Shown in pieces: positions 1-6,356 of a stretch of DNA of 10,000 nt. How positions within the stretch are numbered: the first letter of the stretch is position 1; each line of letters starts with the position of its first letter. A program made the translations under genes and the position numbers. A model generated the notes under the pieces. It did not search any database and was not told the DNA's origin. It saw nothing but the letters and a program-made list of their open reading frames with translations. This DNA comes from Candidatus Hydrogenedens sp. (GTDB lineage Bacteria > Hydrogenedentota > Hydrogenedentia > Hydrogenedentales > Hydrogenedentaceae), in assembly GCA_020216745.1 (NCBI GenBank), contig JAIWNQ010000125.1, forward strand, positions 1 to 10,000. The letters run 5' to 3'.

Positions 1-707
1 GCTCTATTGAAGGTGCGGTCGAAGGCTCTACCGAAGGCGGAACTGAAGGTGCGATAGAAGGCTCTACAGAAGGTTCGGCCGAAGGCTCAATCGAAGGCGG
101 AACCGAAGGTTCAACCGAAGGTTCTGCTGAAGGTGCGGTCGAAGGCTCAACCGAAGGTGGAACCGAAGGTTCAACCGAAGGCTCTATTGAAGGTGCGGTC
201 GAAGGCTCAACTGAAGGCGGAACCGAAGGTTCAACAGAAGGTTCTGCTGAAGGTGCGGTCGAAGGCTCAACTGAAGGCGGAACCGAAGGTTCAACAGAAG
301 GTTCTGCTGAAGGTGCAGTCGAAGGCTCTACCGAAGGCGGAACCGAAGGTTCGATAGAAGGCTCAACCGAAGGTTCGGTTGAAGGTGCAACTGAAGGTGA
401 ATGGGAAATATTACCTATCCATTCCGCTGACCAGGATAGCGATGGAAAAATCAGTTTAGGAGAACTACTCCGTATTATCCAATTCTTTAACGCAGGAGGA
501 TTCCATTGTGAAGAAGGAACAGAAGACGGTTATGCTCCCTATTTTGATGGTGATAAAACATGTAGACCCCATGCTTCCGATTACAATCCAAGAGATTGGA
601 AGATTTCTCTACCAGAACTACTTCGGCTAATACAGTTCTTCAATACCGGAGGTTATCACCGTTGTGATGAAGGAACTGAAGACGGATATTGCCCCGGCCC
701 AGCATAA
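1..707 (+). CDS. Glu-Gly repeat protein with C-terminal dockerin/EF-hand-like module (5' partial)
   Basis: The reading frame is open from the left edge (first whole codon at base 3) to TAA at 705-707, giving 234 residues; the true start lies outside the window. Residues 1-132 are 33 uninterrupted tetrapeptides of the form xxEG ([20 protein letters not shown]). They look like a flexible, acidic, extracellular linker. Residues 133-234 are a compact module with two related halves offset by about 52 residues. The first half has an EF-hand-like loop (D143, D145, D147, G148, I150, E154) followed by LLRIIQFFN and EGTEDGY. The second half (D193, N195, D198, I201, E205) has one extra residue in the loop, then LLRLIQFFN and EGTEDGY. 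Cysteines 169, 187, 221 and 230 could form disulfides. Such modules end secreted proteins of Hydrogenedentota and Lentisphaerae (family knowledge). A role as a surface attachment or calcium-binding tag is inference. The catalytic or binding part of the protein is not visible here. Confidence 0.85.
   Translation, partial: SIEGAVEGSTEGGTEGAIEGSTEGSAEGSIEGGTEGSTEGSAEGAVEGSTEGGTEGSTEGSIEGAVEGSTEGGTEGSTEGSAEGAVEGSTEGGTEGSTEGSAEGAVEGSTEGGTEGSIEGSTEGSVEGATEGEWEILPIHSADQDSDGKISLGELLRIIQFFNAGGFHCEEGTEDGYAPYFDGDKTCRPHASDYNPRDWKISLPELLRLIQFFNTGGYHRCDEGTEDGYCPGPA
3..398 (+). repeat. 12-bp tandem repeat coding xxEG, with 60-bp higher-order period
   Basis: Thirty-three consecutive 12-bp units carry the invariant core GAAGG at the Glu-Gly codons. 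Above this lies a 60-bp (five-unit) superperiod that reads [20 protein letters not shown]. The blocks at 121-180, 181-240, 241-300 and 301-360 line up closely, and 181-240 and 241-300 differ at only a few bases. This suggests recent block duplication by slippage or unequal recombination. Because 12 is a multiple of 3, the array also stays open in a second forward frame, which creates a spurious Lys-rich reading frame. Confidence 0.95.
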
Positions 708-735
708 ACTCAAAGATAAAAATAAAAGATATTTT

Positions 736-771
736 AAGAGGGCAAGTTTTGATTAACTTGCCCTCTTTTTT
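736..771 (+). terminator. Rho-independent terminator
   Basis: A perfect 13-bp stem (736-748 pairing with 755-767, core GAGGGCAAG/CTTGCCCTC) has a 6-nt loop. It merges into a T run that ends at 771. It lies 28 bp after the stop codon of the repeat protein and terminates that + strand transcript. Confidence 0.95.
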
Positions 772-803
772 CATCTCTATAAAATATTTTAAGTTTCGAA
801 GAT

Positions 804-832
804 TTGACATGTAGAAAGCATACAATAAAGAT
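804..832 (+). promoter_or_regulatory. Possible sigma-70-type promoter
   Basis: A perfect TTGACA occurs at 804-809. A weak -10-like AAAGAT follows at 827-832 with a 17-bp spacer, and an alternative GATAAT at 830-835 would need a 20-bp spacer. It would drive + strand transcription into the purine-rich intergenic region. The poor -10 match keeps confidence low. Confidence 0.25.
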
Positions 833-1246
833 AATGGAAGTAGCCAAAATATCCGCAGAGAAAGGAAGTACTTGTTTAAGGCATACCATGTTTATTCTGA
901 AAATCCAAGGGAATAGGTCCTAAGATGTATCTGTGAATGTTAAACCTGAAATCATAAATAGCACCGAGGGGAGGTTGTGTTTTAGAGAAAACACAGATTG
1001 ATTACGGTACGTTGTTAATGTTGGCTAAGAGCTGTTTTAGTTAAAGATATCTGCACCTTGGACAAGCAGGAAGTTACAGATGGAATATAACACAGTAAAT
1101 AGGATATATCGGATTCTACACGATGGGATATCATGGAATCTGGGCAGTTAAGCAGATAGGAGGAGGGGTATAAAAGTTTTCAGGCGAGGTAGAATAGGTG
1201 GAAGATTAGAACAAAAGATACTGGTATTTAGACACATTAAACGAGA

Positions 1247-1302
1247 AGATAAGGCAAGGGTTAAGGTGATATCTGATATGAATCTTACTGATTGCCTTAT
1301 CT
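1247..1302. other. Stem-loop / inverted repeat (11-bp arms)
   Basis: AGATAAGGCAA at 1247-1257 is perfectly complementary to TTGCCTTATCT at 1292-1302. The 34-nt interior has some further weak pairing. There is no clean T run on either side, so it is not a classical intrinsic terminator. Its place between convergent units would suit a transcript 3' end for the - strand gene ending at 1347, or the terminal stem of a + strand RNA. Confidence 0.55.
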
Positions 1303-1346
1303 GTTCTACTTATTTCATAATGCCCAACACATATAAAAAAGAACAA

Positions 1347-1811
1347 TTAAAATCTCTGTACTCCAACTTTCCGAAGTATTTCAATCACGAAAAAGAGTGG
1401 GCCGATAAGTAATTGAATTAAGTTATCCGTAAAAGCAGGCTTTTTCTTCTCAAATACTGTATGACCTATAAACTGTAAAATCCATCCCCCAACAAATAAA
1501 ACGAGGAAAACCATTAGATTTACTCTCCACTCAACTTTTTGGAATAAAAAGGTTAAAGCAAACAATGGAGATATAAGCAAAGCCATAATAAAGGATATTG
1601 TTTTGTCAAGTATAAAATAATAGAAAAATACACAAACTAAAAATATAGTAGCCCCATTTATATATACCGGGAAACCAGGATATTTCAGCCATGACAAGAA
1701 TAACAGGAGGGAGAAAATAATAATTGGAATACCAAAATAATGGGTAAGTTTATTATAAGGATTTTTATGATAACCTGCATAAATATCAATTTGTTCTTTA
1801 AGTGTCTTCAT
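1347..1811 (-). CDS. DUF962 / Mpo1-like integral membrane protein
   Basis: This 154-residue protein matches the DUF962/Mpo1 (YGL010w-like) family along its whole length. The N-terminal signature is YHKNPxNKLTHYFGIP, with His15 and His24. Three or four hydrophobic membrane segments follow (about 28-43, 50-68, 72-91 and 98-115). The C-terminal signature is GWILQFIGHTVFE (His117), then a stretch ending QLLIGPLFFV. Yeast Mpo1 is an Fe(II)-dependent dioxygenase in the alpha-oxidation of 2-hydroxy fatty acids, and the conserved histidines are thought to bind the metal; the substrate in bacteria is not known. The ATG at 1811 is chosen because a strong GGAGG (1822-1826) lies 10 nt upstream. A TTG two codons earlier would sit too close to it. 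The gene follows the solute-binding protein by 61 bp and is the last - strand gene of the run. Confidence 0.88.
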   Translation of the reverse strand: MKTLKEQIDIYAGYHKNPYNKLTHYFGIPIIIFSLLLFLSWLKYPGFPVYINGATIFLVCVFFYYFILDKTISFIMALLISPLFALTFLFQKVEWRVNLMVFLVLFVGGWILQFIGHTVFEKKKPAFTDNLIQLLIGPLFFVIEILRKVGVQRF

Positions 1812-1821
1812 AAACAATAAT

Positions 1822-1826
1822 CCTCC
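1822..1826 (-). promoter_or_regulatory. Ribosome binding site of the Mpo1-like gene
   Basis: GGAGG on the - strand lies 10 nt before the ATG at 1811. It favours that start over the TTG at 1817. Confidence 0.7.
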
Positions 1827-1872
1827 TCACTAAAACAAAACAAAAAGAGCCTTACTGTTTATTTCTTATTTT

Positions 1873-3168
1873 TCAAGGGAGGCTTAATATTTTATCTGCT
1901 TGCCTTTTTAATTTATTGCAAACATTTTCAGGTGTGTCCATCATAGTAAGCACTTCTAATTCAGCACTTTCTACCATATCACGAATTTGTTGCCAACCGG
2001 ACAAATTAGGTTCAGGTCGAGCAAATTTCAAGCATTCATAGGGAATACGTGCAAATGGTTTATTACGCCAGAAATTTTGTAAAAGGGGATTACGTTCTGC
2101 TGATTTTCGAATTGGCACATATCCTGTCTCTATTGCCCATTGGACTACATTTTCTGTTGATGTCATAAAGCGAACAAATTGCCATGCCCTTCTTTGATGT
2201 TCAGGCGTTGTATTAAATATGGTTATATTTGGACCAAATAACACAGTTACGAGAGGCACATTCCTATCATGAGGTAGAGGGGCAATTCCCCAATTAAAAG
2301 ATTTTTCTTTTTCTAACATTTCAAGGGATATTCTAACAGAACTGGAACGAATCATAAAGGCTATATCGCCTTTGGCAAATGAGACCTGGTCATCGAATGT
2401 TCCCGGTGTAATAACAAAGGCAAGGTTTTCTTTCACAAGTTGGCGTAAAAATGAGAAAACACGTAGTGTCTCAGGGGAATTAAAAAGCGTTATCCTCCCC
2501 TGAACAATATCTCCACCAAAACTATATATCATTGCATCAATTGTAGAACAATCAATAGATATAGCGTAGCCTGCCTTCCCTGTTTGTGATCTGACAATTT
2601 TTAAAAAGTTATAAAAATCATCCCACGTTTGCGGTGGAGAGTTAATTCCTGATTGCTTCAACACATCAATATTGTAATATAAAACAAGAACACTTTTCGC
2701 TAATGGGAAAGAATAAAGTTTGTTTCCGAAATCAGGGTAACGATTTGCTTCTATTACCGCTGGAAAGAAATCAGCCAGTTCATTTGCAGGAAGACCTATT
2801 TCAGGGTCATTTATAAATTCATCAATCGATACAACTGCTCCTGTTGGAATATACTCACTTGTCATACTTTCATACGAAACAGCCAAATCCGGCAATTTAC
2901 GAGCTTGAATACTGGCTGATACTTTTCGAAATATTTCTGAGTATCCTCCTGCTCGCTCTACTTTTATTGGCAACTCTGGAAACCCAGTATTAAATTCATT
3001 TGCTTTATTCTTGATAAACATGGCACTCTCTGCTGTCTGTCTATCCCAAAATACAACATGCTCTTGATTAATAGGTACAAAGTGATTACCAAACTGTGTA
3101 CATGAAGAGAATATACATAAAGCAAGTGGAATAAAAATAATATCTCTTATTATATTTGGGTCTTTCAT
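1873..3168 (-). CDS. Sugar-type ABC transporter solute-binding lipoprotein (family 1)
   Basis: This 431-residue protein has the length and layout of family 1 extracellular solute-binding proteins (MalE/UgpB type). The N-terminus is a short signal with a hydrophobic stretch at about 10-22 and Cys23 preceded by FSS. This makes a degenerate but plausible lipobox, so it is probably a periplasmic lipoprotein. Recognisable blocks are HVVFWDRQT (start of the first lobe), the KLPDLAVSYES segment, VLYYNIDVLKQSGI with PPQTWDDF, and a C-terminal half with DIAFMIRSS and GIAPLPHD. Such proteins bind sugars, oligosaccharides or glycerol-phosphate derivatives; the ligand cannot be read from the sequence. 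The ATG lies only 2 nt after the stop of the upstream permease gene, with a weak AAGG six bases before it, which suggests translational coupling. Confidence 0.9.
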   Translation of the reverse strand: MKDPNIIRDIIFIPLALCIFSSCTQFGNHFVPINQEHVVFWDRQTAESAMFIKNKANEFNTGFPELPIKVERAGGYSEIFRKVSASIQARKLPDLAVSYESMTSEYIPTGAVVSIDEFINDPEIGLPANELADFFPAVIEANRYPDFGNKLYSFPLAKSVLVLYYNIDVLKQSGINSPPQTWDDFYNFLKIVRSQTGKAGYAISIDCSTIDAMIYSFGGDIVQGRITLFNSPETLRVFSFLRQLVKENLAFVITPGTFDDQVSFAKGDIAFMIRSSSVRISLEMLEKEKSFNWGIAPLPHDRNVPLVTVLFGPNITIFNTTPEHQRRAWQFVRFMTSTENVVQWAIETGYVPIRKSAERNPLLQNFWRNKPFARIPYECLKFARPEPNLSGWQQIRDMVESAELEVLTMMDTPENVCNKLKRQADKILSLP

Positions 3169-3170
3169 CT

Positions 3171-4046
3171 CTAACCTTTTAATCCTACCCGTATCGATTC
3201 TTGAAAAAAATATCTCTGTGCTATAAGGTAAATAATTATTGTAGGCAGTGCTACTAAAGTGGAAGCTGTCATCAGAAGGTTAACACGAACACCTGCATCT
3301 CCAGAGAAAACAGTCAAGCCAACTTGCACTACACGTTTTGTTTCATCAGCGGTAACAATAAGGGGCCATAATAAAGAATTATAACTATTTAAAAAAGAAA
3401 AGAGAGCTACCGTAATTAAAGCAGGCTTAACAAAGGGTATTGCAAGATGAATTAAAAACGAAATGTGACTACAACCATCAATCTGTGCAGATTCATAATA
3501 ATCATTCGGTATCGTCATAAAGGCTTGACGAAGCATAAGTATAGAAAATGCATTTGCACACCAAGGGAAAATCAAAGCGAAATAGGTATTATACCAACCT
3601 AACCTACTGATCAAAATGAAATTTGGGATTAACACAGCCTCAAAAGGAACCATCATGGTTGCCATTACCAACGCAAAAATAACATTTTTACCGAAAAATC
3701 TTAATCGTGCAAATGCATATCCAGCTAATAATGAATTGATACAAACAAAAAAAGTAACTGTCCCTGCAACGAAAAAAGAGTTAAAGAAATATTTCCCGAA
3801 TGGAGCAAATTTGAAAATATAGATCCAATTTTCCCACTGCCATTGCTTTGGAAAAAGCCACAAAGATGGGGTCGTTGCTTCTTCTAATGTTTTCAAGGAT
3901 GATGTCACCATCCATAAAAAGGGAAAACTTACAAAGAAACCAAAAACAAACAGAATAAAGTAAATAACCCCTTTCCACACATATCTACTTAAATCATAAT
4001 GAATATTATATCCTTTTTTTTCTAAAGTGCTATTGATAAAAAACAT
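3171..4046 (-). CDS. Sugar-type ABC transporter permease (MalG/UgpE class)
   Basis: This 291-residue inner-membrane protein has six predicted hydrophobic segments; the first is at about 26-48. The binding-protein-dependent permease (EAA) motif is at E185-S-A-Q-I-D-G191, followed by IP at 203-204. This loop docks on the ATPase subunit. The N-terminal FPFLWMVTSSLKT block and the VPFEAVLIPNF block are typical of the second permease of MalFG/UgpAE-type importers. The start codon overlaps the end of the other permease gene by 17 bp and the stop is 2 nt before the binding-protein gene, so the three are clearly co-transcribed. No ATPase gene is present in the window. In many bacteria one shared MsmX/UgpC-type ATPase serves several such transporters, so it may be encoded elsewhere. 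Confidence 0.93.
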   Translation of the reverse strand: MFFINSTLEKKGYNIHYDLSRYVWKGVIYFILFVFGFFVSFPFLWMVTSSLKTLEEATTPSLWLFPKQWQWENWIYIFKFAPFGKYFFNSFFVAGTVTFFVCINSLLAGYAFARLRFFGKNVIFALVMATMMVPFEAVLIPNFILISRLGWYNTYFALIFPWCANAFSILMLRQAFMTIPNDYYESAQIDGCSHISFLIHLAIPFVKPALITVALFSFLNSYNSLLWPLIVTADETKRVVQVGLTVFSGDAGVRVNLLMTASTLVALPTIIIYLIAQRYFFQESIRVGLKG

Positions 4047-4977
4047 ATCTTCTTGCCCATTGCCATTGAATATATGTTAATAGCATAATAAAAATACTTA
4101 ATAAAATGGCGACTGCAGAACCATATCCCCAATAACCATACTCATAGAATTGAGAATAGATATGGAGCATTAGATTTTCTGTCGTACCTAATGTCCTTCC
4201 ACTTGCAGGGCTAAGTGCATAAAAGCTACTAAATGATTGCAATGAACGAATGGATTGTACTGTAATTAAAAAAAGCCATGTAGGACTTAACAATGGCAAT
4301 TCTATATGCAATAGTATTTTCCATGGATTAGCACCATCTATTTTTGCAGATTCATAATATTCTTGTGGAAGAGTACTCATTCCAGCAAGAAAAACAACCA
4401 CTGCAAAACCAAAGGTATGCCATATATCAAAAAGTGATATACAAACCAAGGCAAGACTCGGTCCATAATGAGGGTCGATAGCACCTCCAGTAATAATATT
4501 CAAAACACCCCGAGGTTCTAATAACCACTGTTGAACTGGAAGCCCTAACGTTTTAAGTATATAGTTAAACAAACCTAATTGAGGATTATAGAAAATACGC
4601 CATACCATTGCTACCGCAACTGTCGAAGTTACATAAGGAACGAAAAATAGGATTCGCAAAAATGTTCTTGCTCTAATGATTTTTGCTAAGAAATATGCAA
4701 ATGTAAACCCTAATAATAATGTAGCAGGGATAGTTATCATAGCGTAGTAAAGTGTTACTTGTAAGCTTTGCCAGAACATAGGATTTTGAAAAGCAAATAT
4801 ATAATTTTTTAAACCTACAAACGTTCCCATATTTCTTTTACCTCCCCATAAACTCAACTGAAGAGCATAAAATATAGGAAAGATAAAAAAAGGAAATAAA
4901 ATTAAAAGAGAAGGAAACAGGAACATTAATGCTGTAAATAATTCATAATATTTCTTTTTATATTTTAAATATTTCAA
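4030..4977 (-). CDS. Sugar-type ABC transporter permease (MalF/UgpA class)
   Basis: This 315-residue inner-membrane protein is the partner of the downstream permease. Six hydrophobic segments are visible, beginning with FTALMFLFPSLLILFPFFIF. The EAA loop is at E209-S-A-K-I-D-G215, followed by LP at 227-228. The LRILFFVPYVTSTVAVAMVW block and the C-terminal YEYGYWGYGSAVAILL block are typical of UgpA-like permeases. I prefer the TTG at 4975-4977, because AAGGGG (4987-4992) lies 9 nt before it and the protein then begins with a normal Lys-rich cytoplasmic end. An upstream in-frame TTG at 5028 would add 17 residues but has no ribosome binding site. The gene starts 74 bp after waaA and overlaps the next gene by 17 bp. 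Confidence 0.92.
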   Translation of the reverse strand: MKYLKYKKKYYELFTALMFLFPSLLILFPFFIFPIFYALQLSLWGGKRNMGTFVGLKNYIFAFQNPMFWQSLQVTLYYAMITIPATLLLGFTFAYFLAKIIRARTFLRILFFVPYVTSTVAVAMVWRIFYNPQLGLFNYILKTLGLPVQQWLLEPRGVLNIITGGAIDPHYGPSLALVCISLFDIWHTFGFAVVVFLAGMSTLPQEYYESAKIDGANPWKILLHIELPLLSPTWLFLITVQSIRSLQSFSSFYALSPASGRTLGTTENLMLHIYSQFYEYGYWGYGSAVAILLSIFIMLLTYIQWQWARRYVFYQ

Positions 4978-4986
4978 CGATAAATT

Positions 4987-4992
4987 CCCCTT
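4987..4992 (-). promoter_or_regulatory. Ribosome binding site deciding a TTG start (MalF-class permease)
   Basis: AAGGGG on the - strand lies 9 nt upstream of the TTG at 4977. No ATG exists in this frame until well inside the first membrane segment, so this site supports a non-ATG start. Confidence 0.55.
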
Positions 4993-5051
4993 GTATATTG
5001 CTACTATTCTATAAAAATAGACACCCAAATAAAAATCAAGGATACGACAAA

Positions 5052-6314
5052 TTAAAACTCAATAAGATTACTTAAAAGTGAAAATGTTTTCTGCACAGCA
5101 CCTTGATTTTGTAACACGATTTTACGAGCACGTGTCCCATAATTAATAGACTCGTAAGGGGACTGAAAAAGTTTTTCTATAACACTGGGGAGTTCTTCAT
5201 AATTTTGTAATTGAATTGCCCCATCATCTTTAGTAAGTTTTTCTGCTGGTTCTTGGAAATTTCGCATATATGGTCCAAAAATAGGAACAACACCCAATCC
5301 AGCGGGCTCGAGTGGATTATGCCCATCTACTCCTGGAAACCAACTTCCACCAATGATAGCCACGTCTGCTATTGAATAAAATTGATTTAATTCTCCTATG
5401 GTATCTATAACAATTATTTTCTCTTCTTGTCTCCTCTTACCTTTTAGATTATCCGTACGTAATATAATAGGTTCTGAACCAAAATATGCCATTATTTGAT
5501 TTTTCTTTTCGGGATGTCTCGGTGCAAGAATAAGAAATAAATTTGGAAATTTTGTATGCAGTTCCTCCCAAACTCTTTTTGCAACTATTTCATCGCCATC
5601 CCGCAAACTACCGAAAACAATAACTTTAGCGTCTTTAGGAATATCTAATGACATACGCAATCTATTACGGATATTTATATTTATTCCTGTTGCAACAGAA
5701 TCATATTTAATATTTCCTACAACACATATCTTTTGAGTATCTGCACCAAGTTCTGTAAAACGTTCTGCATATTCTTCGGTTGGTGTCATAATTATATTTA
5801 TTTTCTGGATAAGGTCCTTGTATACCTTCTTCCAACGCCGATATAATCGGAAGAACTTATCACTTATCCTACCATTTATGATTGCTATCGGAATGTGATA
5901 TTTATTTGTTAATCGAATAAGATTAGGCCAAAGTTCAGTTTCAACGATAACCAATAAGCGAGGGGCTATCTGTTTTAAAAACGACTCCACAACTTCAGGA
6001 TGGTCAAATGGGCACCATGTAATATTAATTGAATACTCTTTATATTTTCTTTCTGCTTGCTGAAAACCGCTAATGGTGCTTACAGTTAACATGAGTGAAA
6101 TATTTGGAAATATTTCATGCCACTGCTTAATAAAAGGTTCAATTTGATTTACTTCGCCGACACTGCACGCATGTATCCACACAGGATTTGTTAGTGGTGG
6201 TATTGGAGGGAAAAAACGATTTAATAATAGAAAATATTTCCGACTAAATCTTAGATAAAGTTTTATTCCCGGAGCTAATATTTTCCAGAGTAAGTTATAA
6301 ACAAATACCCACAT
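5052..6314 (-). CDS. waaA: 3-deoxy-D-manno-octulosonic acid (Kdo) transferase, GT30
   Basis: This 420-residue protein has the full length of WaaA/KdtA, the enzyme that moves Kdo from CMP-Kdo onto lipid IVA at the cytoplasmic face of the inner membrane. A hydrophobic N-terminus (about 1-21) acts as the membrane anchor. The N-terminal domain has WIHACSVGEV, with Glu54 in the position of the family's catalytic base, then ETELWPN (125-131) and NGRIS (147-151). The C-terminal nucleotide-sugar domain has FGS (234-236), APRHP (264-268), IGGSW (321-325) and GHNPLEPA (331-338), the CMP-Kdo-binding region. All key motifs look intact. Whether it adds one, two or more Kdo units cannot be told. The ATG at 6314 has only a weak ribosome binding site, but a stop codon lies in frame four codons upstream. 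It starts 42 bp after the secretin gene ends. Confidence 0.96.
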   Translation of the reverse strand: MWVFVYNLLWKILAPGIKLYLRFSRKYFLLLNRFFPPIPPLTNPVWIHACSVGEVNQIEPFIKQWHEIFPNISLMLTVSTISGFQQAERKYKEYSINITWCPFDHPEVVESFLKQIAPRLLVIVETELWPNLIRLTNKYHIPIAIINGRISDKFFRLYRRWKKVYKDLIQKINIIMTPTEEYAERFTELGADTQKICVVGNIKYDSVATGININIRNRLRMSLDIPKDAKVIVFGSLRDGDEIVAKRVWEELHTKFPNLFLILAPRHPEKKNQIMAYFGSEPIILRTDNLKGKRRQEEKIIVIDTIGELNQFYSIADVAIIGGSWFPGVDGHNPLEPAGLGVVPIFGPYMRNFQEPAEKLTKDDGAIQLQNYEELPSVIEKLFQSPYESINYGTRARKIVLQNQGAVQKTFSLLSNLIEF

Positions 6315-6356
6315 ATATTCTGATTAACTATAAAACCCCTATCTATATTTTCTTTT

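Larger units (their letters stand above)
772..1346 (+). other. Intergenic region without a supported protein gene; possible untranslated RNA
   Basis: This gap of about 575 bp sits between the terminator of the + strand gene and the end of the - strand gene run. All frames contain frequent stops; the longest ATG frame I noted, at 834-923 (29 codons), has no good ribosome binding site and no recognisable product. From about 840 to 1260 the + strand is strikingly rich in A and G. The template strand of the neighbouring - strand genes has the opposite bias, so any transcript here probably runs left to right. Local structure includes a perfect 8-bp hairpin with a 4-nt loop (976-983 with 988-995) and an 11-bp inverted repeat at 1247-1302. 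I do not recognise RNase P, tmRNA, SRP RNA or a tRNA. It could be a structured RNA, a decayed gene or plain spacer. Confidence 0.4.

Noticed and set aside
133-357. Lys-rich + strand frame with PKVQ/SKAQ repeats
   Set aside because: It is the shadow of the xxEG array in a second forward frame. The 12-bp period keeps it open by construction, and the Glu-Gly frame continues into a structured domain whereas this one stops.
640-825. 61-residue - strand frame across the terminator
   Set aside because: It runs antisense through the end of the repeat protein and its terminator hairpin; its composition is that of a shadow frame.
834-923. 29-codon + strand frame in the intergenic region
   Set aside because: It is short, lacks a ribosome binding site and has no recognisable product; it overlaps the possible promoter.
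1812-1872. Possible terminator between the binding protein and the Mpo1-like gene (AGCCT/AGGCT before a T-rich stretch)
   Set aside because: Only 5 bp pair across a loop of about 27 nt, and the T run is interrupted by G, so it is too weak to call.
3616-3978. Short frames on both strands within the MalG-class permease
   Set aside because: They overlap a permease with all family motifs intact and have no independent support.
5008-5039. Possible - strand promoter before the ABC permease genes (TTGATT with TTTATA or TATAGA)
   Set aside because: Either the -10 match is poor with an 18-bp spacer, or it is better with a 20-bp spacer. In AT-rich sequence this is expected by chance.
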